The position numbers and the translations under genes were made by a program. DNA of 64,000 bases from contig JANRLI010000025.1 of the NCBI GenBank assembly GCA_033762625.1, positions 32,451-96,450 on the forward strand, given 5' to 3'. Every line of letters begins with the position of its first letter. The first letter of the stretch is position 1. Under the pieces are notes generated by a model. The model did no database searches, was not told where the DNA came from, and saw nothing but the letters and a program-made list of their open reading frames with translations. Origin of the DNA: Alphaproteobacteria bacterium. Its GTDB lineage: Bacteria; Pseudomonadota; Alphaproteobacteria; UBA9219; RGZA01. Below are positions 18,601 through 26,941 of this stretch, piece after piece.

Positions 18601-18952
18601 CCGGCCAACCCTGCGCCATATCACGCACGCTGATACGGCCAACCAACGCTGCGCCAATCGCGTAGGCTTGATGTTCCGGAATAGCGATGGGAATACGCAA
18701 ATGCGCCAGCAACCGTCCGCGCAAATCAAAGGCCAGTGCAGCATACTCTTTTGGCACGGCACTGCCCGCCAGTTTATCGGATGCTTCGAAATCGTAGAAC
18801 ATTTCAATCAGCTTTCCGGCTTCCACCATATGCCGCACATCGTCATAGGATGGCTGGTAATCGGGATGGGTTGAATAAAACGTCTCCCGCGCGGGCCCGC
18901 GGTAATAATCCATCGGAAAATTGCGATGCAGTTGCGGGTCTGGCGCATACAT
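15641..18952 (-). CDS. Exonuclease I (SbcB)-like DEDDh exonuclease with long C-terminal extension, 1103 aa
   Basis: The first 450 residues follow E. coli exonuclease I. Motif I is MFYDFEAS (Asp54-x-Glu56). Motif II is NYDDPMASHWYARMG (about 200-213), aligning with the RFDDEVTRNIFYR segment of ExoI. Motif III is MHASDEDAAGTAAL (His304 and Asp309), matching HDAMAD. An SH3-like part follows (RALLFNLCHNPDD to VPLVLNRTPQVCEFDRA, about 387-437). ExoI degrades single-stranded DNA 3' to 5'. The remaining roughly 650 residues have no recognised domain, making the protein more than twice the usual 475 aa. It overlaps its neighbours by 1 nt (upstream) and 4 nt (downstream). No signal peptide is visible, so it should be cytoplasmic. 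The ExoI assignment rests on motif comparison by eye. Confidence 0.75.
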   Translation of the reverse strand: MYAPDPQLHRNFPMDYYRGPARETFYSTHPDYQPSYDDVRHMVEAGKLIEMFYDFEASDKLAGSAVPKEYAALAFDLRGRLLAHLRIPIAIPEHQAYAIGAALVGRISVRDMAQGWPGHMAATMVQNFLKQSTQLNGNVLGLEEVTFADGKKGFRYELPSDGKAPIELEIHQSGKKFRYAGEEDWQKIYGVSQPFNGENYDDPMASHWYARMGMASLFPGNQKRHDTFREDVRAKAIWEWAFGKQGKDGLLLPDRWHKKTKRMVRSTRLGDILLANSRSANRARGVQGGAVFYDGRDPDPEIMHASDEDAAGTAALSFYLRRLDPDGMRFVSGLAERNSYKDFLQGTNDFTDRPAIGFVHYDEGMLTRGIGTLLATDDEYDGFGDRKRALLFNLCHNPDDVLHLNHEQLRPLLVQRHNPIFVPLVLNRTPQVCEFDRAYKAGAGGQQPPEEYHRRRHVILSHRGFIQRVMETQLDLVSVTRPPNIVTTRLLEDDSYSRYGDLKYFAYKDAATGQVIPIRKTEYPDVYARATNKWNYVRQFDYLLRRATEGHAIEYSDDEAALLDYQERLKEVERKLKAHQVGWDKPFTLPDTGIAPDTIEDARMHLWTMRHQCRGALFNCVPEFWVINSRGQRLPWEKVIAMESATRKGQWPLREDRETGDHLRITFERNDKLHAIITALRVLDADAFIGKQGSPRWQAWWRKYVDTHYAEWKPFYEAFITLGVQGPPNLEASEQRRMSERKALLEIDQLMNKAAETPASDYIRTVLKTPQGQKLLAEHRAHKQRRLKAYPWTPDKMELMGYDAQTAYPVMNTRYRIDPKKLIRLKVPDVMLDHPDWDDHWHRFHIIERPNRDVLRAIEKAGPDTAVLLVGEATGMFRLAAKAVCHRLPPQGERTQQAIARAQASYGTVGRRLSGLADGLRLLSFEQMAPVHFERKVDEHIQHVAVPAQDWAGLADARAGGLPKPLKKLTGIIVRDTGQEFTKGNIRLRRMSRGEETGDEYMGRLKSAQRMSLDDIRKMSDAQAQQFGKLSAADLYSQWKKLFADMRVADPAKQKLWVLKLERPVSTLTYTYFNRAEQPVAAFISTRPLRGRTPQSPQRRAAA

Positions 18953-21900
18953 CAGGCAAACTCCAGATGATCATGTTGTGGAAGCGATGGCGTGCGCATT
19001 CCTGATGTTGGCAAATTACGCCGCGCGGTCAGTTCGGGTGGTAATTCGGTCAATGCGGCGTTGATATCACGCCGATTGCGTTTGGCTGGTAACAGTTGCG
19101 CTTCCGATAATACGCGGTCGTAATCCTCATTACCGAAATCTTGGGTATAAACCGTATTATTATTCGCAAACAATCCGCCAAGCGCGGTGCCAACCTGCCC
19201 TGCCGCCACAACCACGCGTTTATATTCCGCAGTGCCGCCATGATATTTATCGGCGCGCCGGTTTTGCCGTGCTAGAATAAATGATGGTGGCAAATGCCCG
19301 ATAATCTCCAGTCGTTTTCCGCCGTCGCGCATGGAAAACGCGGTGTGGTTTGATATCGCTTCACTCGGGTGTCGCAACCCTGCCTCACGCGCCAGTTCAT
19401 GCGTAATGCGCGGCGATTCTAGTTTGCCGAAATGCTGCGCCGAAACCATGCCAACACCATTTTTCTTCATCCATGGGAAAACGCCTTGGCGGTAATCTTC
19501 TTTCCAACCGTGTCCGGGCGGATAAAGCGCAAATTTTTGAATGAACAATCCGTTATTAGGCTCGCGCGTAAAGCGTTCGCCTCTGCGTTCCAAATCCTGC
19601 AAGATGCGTGATAGATAAGGTTCTTTTAAATTGTAAAAGCGTGCGCCTTCATGCACGGAAACCGCAACGGTGATGTCCAGTTCAATCGCGGTTTTCTTGA
19701 TTTGCGCATACTGCGTTTCTTCATTACCCGGAATAGCGCCTTGCGCATAAACCACCAGAAAATTACGTAAATCCTTGCCAAAGGCTGTCGGGCGATATTT
19801 GGGATCCATCTGCAAGAGCGAGCGAAACTCGGCGAGCTGCGTACCAAACGCATCTTTTTCAATATCGGTTCCCTGGCTACCGGTGCCAAGGATAAGCACG
19901 CGGCCAACATCCGCCTCCACAATAGTGTGCCATTCCTTGGCGGTGCGGCGGAAGTATTTAACAGGTACAACCCCTTCTCTGCCGCCATGCCAATCCAGAT
20001 AAGCCTGCACATTTTTTCCGGCAGGATTGCGCGCAAGCACATTGGTGTTAACACCCATCACGCTCATATCGGTAAAGCGGTCTTCTTTATACGCGCCAAA
20101 CACCGATATATCGCGCTGCGACAAATTGGCAAAGCGCAGGCACATTTCATCCTGCCGCTTGGCGGTGCTGAGGCCCAATAGAATAAGCCCTTTATCGGAA
20201 AACCATTCGTTCAGACGGCAAAGGTTCTGCTCGACATCCACCACATCGGGCGCAAAACCGTCGCGGTGAATGGATGTCGGGTCACACTCCATAAAATGCA
20301 CTTTGCCAAATGCCGCGCCCGATACTTTTGGAATATCTGCATATTCAATGCCGATATTTTTTTTAAAGATACGCAACAAATCTTGTGAAAAACCGGTATC
20401 GGGCGGTTTCACCCCTTCATAATCCGGTAAATTGTAGCGCCCAAAGCTGGTATCCCCCATATTGCCATAGACCCAGTAATGCGGGTTGGGCGTAACCGAT
20501 TTAGTTTTTGCGTTGCCCGCGATATCGCAGCGATAAGGAGCAGGCAAGACAAGATAAGGGGTGTTATCCGTGCTATGCGGAATGCTATCAGCTGCATAAT
20601 AAACCGACATCACCCGTTCATCGCCCGCATTTACATGAACAAACCCTTTGCCGCTGAGCGTGTGCATCAATGGCCAGCGTTCCTGCGGCACTTTGCGTTT
20701 CTTGAGTTTTTGTTCCAGCACGCGGCAAACAAACGCTGTTGCATGAAAATGCTTTCCTTGCAGCAACCCGCGCGCGATGTAATCGATATATCCATCCAGA
20801 TGGTCAGCGTGTAAATGCGTTGCAAAGAAATGATCGATGTCATCGAGATAATTTACAATATCAGGTACAACGTAATCCCAATTGCCTTGTTCGCTTGCCT
20901 GCACCGCGTGGTTTTTACTGAAAATAATCCCTAAATCGATAATGACGCCTTTGCGCTGCACGCGGCCGTTCGCATCACGCCAATAGGTAAAAATGCCTTT
21001 GCAATTTCCGCCAATCGTTGCGCCAAATCCCGGCAGATATTCGCGGTCATTATGTCCGCCAAATGGCACCACAACCATTTGCTTATGTTCATCCACAACG
21101 CCAGTCAGTGCGCGCTTATCCACCAAATTGCGCTGATCATATTCCGCAATATAATCCAGCACATGGGGATAACGACGCCGGCGCAAATCCTTCATCGCCT
21201 TGTTCACAATTCCGATACGTTTTTGCAGGTGTGCCGTTGGCAATTTGCAGCTTTCTTCGCCCAACACTACAAACTGGTCAAATACCGCATGGTCGCCCGT
21301 TACTTTCCAGCGCACATCGATTAAATCGGTAATCGGGCTGCCATGTCGCGCATTATGCGGCGTGGTTGCTGCGACCAGCGAACCATGCTTTGCATTTTCA
21401 ATACGGCTTGCCTTGAAATTATGGATTGCACCATTTTGCCGATCAATTTCTGTTTTGCTGCGCGCTTCACCAAAATCATACATCGGCTCCAGATCATTGC
21501 GGCCAAGACCAAGCAGTTCCGGTAAATAATCATATGGCAATGGCTGCGCGCCTGCGCTTACCGGGTAATCAATCGGCGCTTGAAAATCAAAGCCGCCTTT
21601 GGCTGACATGCCCGGCAGATGCAAGCGTTCGCCGATGAGCGCTGCGATTTGAAAATCCTCCATGATTTTTCCGACATCCGGAAAATGCATATTGCGGATG
21701 TCGGTGTGCATGCGCTGCAAGGCGCCGAATAAACGCAATACACGGTCGGTATGCTGGGGGTTTATGCCACGCCCCAATATGCTGGCCTGTTGCAACGTGA
21801 GATAATTTGGATAAGCGCGGAATGACAGTTCAGCCAATTTGCTGACCACGTATCGGCCATTCGGTTGCAGCAACATATATAATGTTTCAAGACTGCGCAG

Positions 21901-22146
21901 GCGCTTGTGTTCATCCAGCTTGATAATGGTTTTTAATACAACGCCGCCACCGGTTCGCGGGTCAATTTCACCATCGCTTAGAATAATTGGTTCATTTTTG
22001 GTGAATGGCTTTACCGCGCCATCAAGTCCCAACAATTGCAGGCAATAGTCCGGCGAAAAAGCATTTGAAGACTTGCCATTTTTGCGCTGCACAACATCAC
22101 GCGCAGCGCGACCCACATGGTACCGATCGGTTTTACTCATCAGCAA
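18952..22146 (-). CDS. RNase J-like metallo-beta-lactamase/beta-CASP nuclease with 355-aa N-terminal extension
   Basis: From about residue 356 the protein follows RNase J: PFGGHNDREYLPGFGATIGG, the metal motif THLHADHLDGY (His444, His446, Asp448, His449), DSIPHSTDNTP and YGNMGDTSFG (the position of TGDFK). The beta-CASP part has FMECDPTSIHRDG (motif A), LILLGLSTAKRQDE, YAQGAIPGNEE and SAQHFGKLESPRITHELARE (the position of the PVHGE-type His). RNase J is a 5'-3' exo- and endoribonuclease; related beta-CASP enzymes cut DNA. The N-terminal 355 residues are not recognised. At 1064 aa it is about twice the normal length. Second gene of the operon, 24 nt after the 317-aa gene and overlapping the ExoI-like gene by 1 nt. 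Confidence 0.85.
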   Translation of the reverse strand: MLMSKTDRYHVGRAARDVVQRKNGKSSNAFSPDYCLQLLGLDGAVKPFTKNEPIILSDGEIDPRTGGGVVLKTIIKLDEHKRLRSLETLYMLLQPNGRYVVSKLAELSFRAYPNYLTLQQASILGRGINPQHTDRVLRLFGALQRMHTDIRNMHFPDVGKIMEDFQIAALIGERLHLPGMSAKGGFDFQAPIDYPVSAGAQPLPYDYLPELLGLGRNDLEPMYDFGEARSKTEIDRQNGAIHNFKASRIENAKHGSLVAATTPHNARHGSPITDLIDVRWKVTGDHAVFDQFVVLGEESCKLPTAHLQKRIGIVNKAMKDLRRRRYPHVLDYIAEYDQRNLVDKRALTGVVDEHKQMVVVPFGGHNDREYLPGFGATIGGNCKGIFTYWRDANGRVQRKGVIIDLGIIFSKNHAVQASEQGNWDYVVPDIVNYLDDIDHFFATHLHADHLDGYIDYIARGLLQGKHFHATAFVCRVLEQKLKKRKVPQERWPLMHTLSGKGFVHVNAGDERVMSVYYAADSIPHSTDNTPYLVLPAPYRCDIAGNAKTKSVTPNPHYWVYGNMGDTSFGRYNLPDYEGVKPPDTGFSQDLLRIFKKNIGIEYADIPKVSGAAFGKVHFMECDPTSIHRDGFAPDVVDVEQNLCRLNEWFSDKGLILLGLSTAKRQDEMCLRFANLSQRDISVFGAYKEDRFTDMSVMGVNTNVLARNPAGKNVQAYLDWHGGREGVVPVKYFRRTAKEWHTIVEADVGRVLILGTGSQGTDIEKDAFGTQLAEFRSLLQMDPKYRPTAFGKDLRNFLVVYAQGAIPGNEETQYAQIKKTAIELDITVAVSVHEGARFYNLKEPYLSRILQDLERRGERFTREPNNGLFIQKFALYPPGHGWKEDYRQGVFPWMKKNGVGMVSAQHFGKLESPRITHELAREAGLRHPSEAISNHTAFSMRDGGKRLEIIGHLPPSFILARQNRRADKYHGGTAEYKRVVVAAGQVGTALGGLFANNNTVYTQDFGNEDYDRVLSEAQLLPAKRNRRDINAALTELPPELTARRNLPTSGMRTPSLPQHDHLEFA

Positions 22147-22170
22147 ACCTCACTAACTAAAAACACGGCC

Positions 22171-23124
22171 TTATAAAAACTGCGCGGCGTGAACCATTCC
22201 TCCGTTACGCGTTCCGGGTCGGTGCGCAATCGATGGCGCGCCGCCGGTTGGCTTGGAAAAATCTCTCAATACACGGATCATGTCGGGCGTATTCGTAACC
22301 ACTACGGCTTTGTCGGCGCGAAGCTGCGACAGACTTATGGTTCCTGCATGGGTCAACCGTTTGGGTGGTTCGGGATGGAATACAGCAACCTTGTTATCCA
22401 AACGCGCTGCTATTTCTGTGATTGCCTTGCAATCATGTGGATGCCCGCCATGTACCACGGCATGGGCGGCGCCATTTGTATTCTGCAATTGTTTTACATG
22501 GTCGTCATTCATGGCGATGATGAGAAACGGCGCAGTCATGGCGCTGTGCGCCTTGTCATTCACCGCGCGATCATGCGTGCTTACCGCGATCAGGTCTGTA
22601 TTCCTATTAAGCTTTTTTTGAGCGTAGGGTGTATCCGCATGACTATCCGCCATCCATCGCAAGCCATCTTTTGCAACGTCGAGCGCCATACTGGTATTCG
22701 CGCTAAACAGCCAGCTCAGCATATGTTCGCGGTTCAATTGCGGAGAGTGCAGGCTAATCAACGGAACATTACGGTCGAAAAGCAAAAAATCCCGCGCATC
22801 GCGGCTAAGGTCTATTTCCTTTTTGCGCGTTACATCTATGACCAGAATGTCGTAATGGTATCGCTCGCACAACGCCAAGGTCTTGCGCATTTTTCCGGTG
22901 CTATCGCGGCTGCTGTAATCGCAAAAAACTACGGCACGCTTTTTTTCACCCACAATCACCAACCCATGATTGGGAGGAATGAATTGCATTTTGGGTTGCG
23001 TCTGCGGCTCCGCAACCACAGGCTGATAAGCATGAGGACGTTTTGCGGCGCGCAAAACAGGTAACGCTTCACCTTGCGCAAGGCAAAGCTCCGCTTGTTC
23101 CTCTAACGACGTATCAAGGAGCAT
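22171..23124 (-). CDS. Hypothetical protein, 317 aa, first gene of the nuclease operon
   Basis: The family is not recognised. Residues 50-110 look like an alpha/beta Rossmann-type segment (GLVIVGEKKRAVVFCDYSSR, HYDILVIDVTRKKE). The second half alternates predicted strands and helices (PFLIIAMNDDHV, NKVAVFHPEPP, KAVVVTNTPDMIRVL). A nucleotide- or phosphate-binding role would be a guess. There is no signal peptide. The ATG at 23124 is preceded by GCCGGAAT and, further up, by GGAATTGGCTAA, both also seen before the 365-aa gene. Element B lies immediately upstream, so this gene opens the five-gene operon ending at 11828. Confidence 0.75.
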   Translation of the reverse strand: MLLDTSLEEQAELCLAQGEALPVLRAAKRPHAYQPVVAEPQTQPKMQFIPPNHGLVIVGEKKRAVVFCDYSSRDSTGKMRKTLALCERYHYDILVIDVTRKKEIDLSRDARDFLLFDRNVPLISLHSPQLNREHMLSWLFSANTSMALDVAKDGLRWMADSHADTPYAQKKLNRNTDLIAVSTHDRAVNDKAHSAMTAPFLIIAMNDDHVKQLQNTNGAAHAVVHGGHPHDCKAITEIAARLDNKVAVFHPEPPKRLTHAGTISLSQLRADKAVVVTNTPDMIRVLRDFSKPTGGAPSIAHRPGTRNGGMVHAAQFL

Positions 23125-23217
23125 AAAAATTCCGGCGATTTAGCCAATTCCGGACACAACTCTCCTCAGCCTGACCACACAGTTTAATGCGTTTTCAGTT
23201 CATAAACATGCGCCGCA

Positions 23218-23504
23218 TATACCCCGCTAAAGCGGGTAAACATGCCGTGCCACATTTTAAATTTTAAATGAGTAGGGTTATTCCGTCACTGGTGGTTGTT
23301 GGTGTTAGCGTCACGAAATCTATATGATAAAAATGAATCGTCCAGTGAATAATTTTACTTTCGTATCAATTTATCATATCGACTCTTTATGCAAATCATC
23401 TTACATTCTTAGGCTTCGTTCTTGTTTAATCACGCTTGATGATCACGAACGTCTGCCCGCAGTAGGGTTGGTGTTAGCAAAATTCTGGCACTGCTGCGGG
23501 TTTT
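23218..23504. repeat. Three-copy structured intergenic element, copy B
   Basis: This occupies the 405-nt gap between the HAD gene and the 317-aa gene. In plus order it has CCCGC-TAAA-GCGGG (23223-23236), an imperfect ATTCCGT...ACGAAAT hairpin with GGTGTTAGC (23301-23309), AATGAATCGTCCAG, GACTCTTTATGCAAATCA, a CGTTC...GAACG stem (about 23417-23450), and the core hairpin CCCGCAGTAG/CTGCTGCGGG (23456-23500) with the second GGTGTTAGC, followed by TTTT. The core is identical to copies A and C. It sits directly upstream of the operon encoding the RNase J-like and ExoI-like proteins. Confidence 0.8.
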
Positions 23505-23529
23505 AATCCCACCATACATAATCAAAAAA

Positions 23530-24375
23530 TTACAACGCAGCACGGGCTTGAATTTGCATGGTTGCGCGCGTGCCACGTCCATGCAATTGCGTTTTAATAT
23601 GCATGCCAAGCGCCGAAACATCCTGCTGTACAACGAAGCGATCCAATTGCGCATCCGTCATTTGCGGTATTAATATCGCGCGCTTTGTTGTGGGAATATA
23701 ATAACACAGACCATCATATATTTCGCCTGCTGCCAATGCGCTGCGTGCACCTGGCGGGCTATCTTCCAGTGCCACAACGCACGCACCTTCCAGATTATAT
23801 CCATTACGCCGCAACACATCGCAGGCAATTTCATATCCCATCAAATACGGCTTGGGGTGTGGCTTACGGAATGGGATTTCAACATCATCGGCATTCACCA
23901 ATCCATCGACCACTAATCCTTCGGCTTCTACTATTTTCAGATTTGCTCGTGCTTCCGTTCCTGCGCCATTGGTTACGGCAACCGCTGAAAAACCGATATT
24001 ATTGGCCTTGCAGTGTTCACGCAGGGCCAGCACGGTTTCAATCACATCGCAGCGCGGGATCACACCGTCATGATTGCTCGTCACCCGATCCACAATTTCT
24101 TTTCGAAAAGTTTGTACATCTACCGGAGCATCAGGGATTTTTGATTTAAGATAATAGTAATTTACTTCCCATGATGCGCCAAACAGCATGGTTGTTGCCA
24201 CTTCCATCGCCCCATCCTTGTTCGGCATCGCAAATGTCTTGGGTTCAAAAAACTCGTGTGGTTCAAAGTGCAGACCATATTTTGCATACTGGGCAGTCAT
24301 GGCATAACTTAAATGCTTGTCGGTATCAACCAGCGTGCCATCAATATCAATCAACAGGATAAGCGATTTGCTCAT
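23530..24375 (-). CDS. HAD-superfamily hydrolase
   Basis: HAD motifs are visible: motif I LLIDIDGTLVDTDKHL at the N-terminus, motif II near SAVAVTNGAG, the motif III Lys in RKPHPKPYLMGYE, and motif IV VVALEDSPPGARSALAAG. The cap lies between motifs I and II, as in phosphoglycolate phosphatase or beta-phosphoglucomutase-like enzymes. The substrate cannot be told; the preceding genes (glycosyltransferase and metallophosphoesterase) suggest a sugar- or lipid-phosphate. The start overlaps the stop of the metallophosphoesterase gene by 4 nt (ATGA). It is the last gene of the three-gene unit headed by element C. Confidence 0.9.
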   Translation of the reverse strand: MSKSLILLIDIDGTLVDTDKHLSYAMTAQYAKYGLHFEPHEFFEPKTFAMPNKDGAMEVATTMLFGASWEVNYYYLKSKIPDAPVDVQTFRKEIVDRVTSNHDGVIPRCDVIETVLALREHCKANNIGFSAVAVTNGAGTEARANLKIVEAEGLVVDGLVNADDVEIPFRKPHPKPYLMGYEIACDVLRRNGYNLEGACVVALEDSPPGARSALAAGEIYDGLCYYIPTTKRAILIPQMTDAQLDRFVVQQDVSALGMHIKTQLHGRGTRATMQIQARAAL

Positions 24376-25628
24376 AATGTAACTCCTGCATTCACCGCCG
24401 GCATACTCCAGCCAACATCGGGGCGCGGCGGGCGTTCTTTGGGTATGGGCGATAAATCACTGCGGTTTTTAAATATCTGCACACGTTCCGGCGTTACCGG
24501 ATGCGGGTGTATCCCTAACTCGCGGTTGACAGTCATAATCTGCCATGACCCGTCAAGGTGCTCGACGGCAGCGGTGCAATGGGCATCATCCACCCAATCG
24601 CCGCTATCAATAAATACATAGCCGCGATGGTAAAAAATACCGGGATTATGAATATGGCCGTGAATACCGCCGCGCAATAATGGGCGCGGCTTTTGGTCAG
24701 GATGCGCACGGTTATACTCCACAATAGCTGCATTTTGATTGTCCAGAAATTCAGCGTAGCGATCGTAATACTTCGTCATGTCCTTTTTGCCATCCATGCT
24801 ATTTATATAATCGGTCATGGATGATGCTGTATCAGGAAACCCAAGGTTGCGTACCAGCGGCGCGACGCCATTGTGATAGACGCATGTTGCCAGCATTCCC
24901 AGCGTGCTGGATTTTTTCATCGGATTATCAAATTTATCGCCGTGGCACACATGCATGTGCTCGCCTGTCACGGTTTCATAAATAAATTCTTCCAAAACAT
25001 CCATATTCCCTAATGACGGGCTTTTGAAATATGCGGTGCGTAATTTCGGGTCAACCGGCTGGCCGTTTTGCGCTGTAACCAGCGCGGCCGCATCCTCTCC
25101 CATCAGGTGCAATTCATTGGTAAAGCCACGAAAAATTTCATCATGGTTCCCTGGAACAAAAATACCCGGCACTTTGCGCAGAACACGCAACAGCTTTTGC
25201 AGGGGAATATTATGCGACTGTCCCCAACGCATCGTCTCGTCATCATAGGGTTTGAATACTTCCCATTTAACCATCCGCAACGAAACATGCGCTGCAAGCC
25301 TTAAAAACTTTAACGCAGTGCGCATATGCGTATCATCTTTGAATATGCGGCCAAGGTGTTGCGGGCGCGATGCACGGAACAGCCAGTAATCGATAAAATC
25401 GCCATTAATCACAATTTTGTTGGCAAGGCGCGCCCGATCCAGAAAAATCGATTGCTTATCGGTTTTGCTGTCTGGCCGCCCCAAATGCAAATCCGACATG
25501 AAGGCGGTGCGGAATTCATGGATGGGTAAATCGGTGTCCGGCATGTCCACGCCGGCAAGCGGTTCCAGTATCCGGTGCAACGTATCAAGTTCGCGGTCAG
25601 TCAGCAGTAAAGGCGCAGCGTCATTCAT
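24372..25628 (-). CDS. Calcineurin-like metallophosphoesterase (LpxH/PlcP-like)
   Basis: The complete two-metal phosphoesterase set is present: FMSDLHLGR, VINGDFIDYW, VPGNHDEIFRG, HVCHGDKFDN and GIHGHIHNPG. The spacing and the DLHLGR/GDFIDYW wording are closest to UDP-2,3-diacylglucosamine hydrolase-like proteins, a group that includes the phospholipase C-type PlcP of alphaproteobacterial lipid remodelling. It is longer (418 aa) than LpxH (about 240). Its tight pairing with a diacylglycerol glycosyltransferase-like gene upstream (17 nt gap) makes phospholipid headgroup removal an attractive hypothesis, but the substrate is inferred from context only. The middle gene of a three-gene unit. Confidence 0.9.
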   Translation of the reverse strand: MNDAAPLLLTDRELDTLHRILEPLAGVDMPDTDLPIHEFRTAFMSDLHLGRPDSKTDKQSIFLDRARLANKIVINGDFIDYWLFRASRPQHLGRIFKDDTHMRTALKFLRLAAHVSLRMVKWEVFKPYDDETMRWGQSHNIPLQKLLRVLRKVPGIFVPGNHDEIFRGFTNELHLMGEDAAALVTAQNGQPVDPKLRTAYFKSPSLGNMDVLEEFIYETVTGEHMHVCHGDKFDNPMKKSSTLGMLATCVYHNGVAPLVRNLGFPDTASSMTDYINSMDGKKDMTKYYDRYAEFLDNQNAAIVEYNRAHPDQKPRPLLRGGIHGHIHNPGIFYHRGYVFIDSGDWVDDAHCTAAVEHLDGSWQIMTVNRELGIHPHPVTPERVQIFKNRSDLSPIPKERPPRPDVGWSMPAVNAGVTL

Positions 25629-25645
25629 GGTTTTAAATATTTATT

Positions 25646-26941
25646 TCATACAAACGGAGGTTGGGATTGATTGCGCGGCCGGCTTCGAAGCATAGCGCGA
25701 AGCCGCGCACCGGGGCGCACGACCATGCGTCCGGGTAAAACTATTGCCTCAGCTGGTGGAGAAACCGGATTTGCATCCATGATGCTTTCCAGCATTTTTG
25801 GAATTTCAAACACTGCGCGATTATTAAGACGGCGTGCGTTGGAACTGTGTTGGTCAAGCCGCCCGTTATTTAACAGGAACGTCGCGGCGCGCCCGATATG
25901 GGCAAAGTTATCGATGGAAACACCCAGCTTGTTTTCTTCCGCCCATATGATGTTGTAGCGTTCCTGAATCATCGTGCCACGATTGTTCAAGAGCACCACC
26001 GGCAAACCCAAATGCAAGGCCTCGCTCATGCTGCCAGGGCCGGGTTTGCCAATAAAAAAGTTGGCAAGCCGCATGTAATCGGCAACCTTTTGGGTAAAGC
26101 CAATTGCGTGACACCCTTCTATGCCCTGCAAATCTGCCAATAATTGCTTGTTATGCCCGCACAGCACGATGCTTTGAATGCCCTGCTGCAAAAGCTTTAG
26201 CGCGATGCCCTTGGAAACGATCGAACCATTACCGCCGAACATAATCAGCGCTGTTTTTTTATTGGGGTCTAACCCAATCGCCTGATGGGTCAACGGTTTA
26301 TTACCGGCATCTTGATAAAACGCGGGCCGCAAAATCATGCCCGATGTTTCCAAAATACGTTCAGGGCGATAAAAACCCGACATATGCGCTTGCAACGCAG
26401 CCTTATGACTGCCAACGATGATGTACTGGTCCTGGTTTTCCATCCAGAAATGCGGTGGGCTATCCGCGATATCCGTCATGATGGTGACATAAGGCACATC
26501 TTTATGCACGTCACGCAGTGCATCGAACATCACCTTGTTAAAATTCGGAACCACGGAAACAATCAAATCGGGTTTTGATTGCACGAAATGCGCGCGCAGC
26601 ACTTTTTTCATCGGCGCTGCATTCATGCGTATGCCGCGCTGTAATGCGCGAAGGAATGGCCGCGAGCCATAGGTCCAGCCGCGTTTAATCGCCGCATTAT
26701 AAATGGTTTCGGCCTGAACGCCCGTCACCTGATAGACAGGGTCGGCTTTTTTCAAAAGCTCCTGTAAATTAACTAGCTCAATATCCCAACCGGGATAGCT
26801 TGCCTTTGCGCTTTGGATAAGCGCTTCGGCTGCGCTACGATGCCCTCCGCCTGCATCAAAGAAATAGAGCTGAAGCTTACGACGTTTGGACGGCGCATCA
26901 CTCGGATGCACGTCCTCTGATAAGGCATGTTGCTGGGTCAT
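25646..26941 (-). CDS. GT28-family glycosyltransferase (MGDG synthase / diglucosyl-diacylglycerol synthase-like)
   Basis: The N-terminal domain starts with LYFFDAGGGHRSAAEAL, the signature of monogalactosyldiacylglycerol synthase and UgtP-type enzymes, followed by SVVPNFNKVM and TIMTDIADSPPHFW. The C-terminal donor-binding domain has ALIMFGGNGS, VLCGHNKQL and the typical FIGKPGPGSMSEALHLGLPVVLL. Such enzymes move a sugar from a UDP-sugar to diacylglycerol at the inner membrane. With the metallophosphoesterase next door the pair recalls the plcP-agt lipid-remodelling genes used in phosphate shortage. GCCGGAAT lies 4 nt before the ATG, as in the other two element-linked units, and element C is directly upstream. 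Confidence 0.9.
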   Translation of the reverse strand: MTQQHALSEDVHPSDAPSKRRKLQLYFFDAGGGHRSAAEALIQSAKASYPGWDIELVNLQELLKKADPVYQVTGVQAETIYNAAIKRGWTYGSRPFLRALQRGIRMNAAPMKKVLRAHFVQSKPDLIVSVVPNFNKVMFDALRDVHKDVPYVTIMTDIADSPPHFWMENQDQYIIVGSHKAALQAHMSGFYRPERILETSGMILRPAFYQDAGNKPLTHQAIGLDPNKKTALIMFGGNGSIVSKGIALKLLQQGIQSIVLCGHNKQLLADLQGIEGCHAIGFTQKVADYMRLANFFIGKPGPGSMSEALHLGLPVVLLNNRGTMIQERYNIIWAEENKLGVSIDNFAHIGRAATFLLNNGRLDQHSSNARRLNNRAVFEIPKMLESIMDANPVSPPAEAIVLPGRMVVRPGARLRAMLRSRPRNQSQPPFV

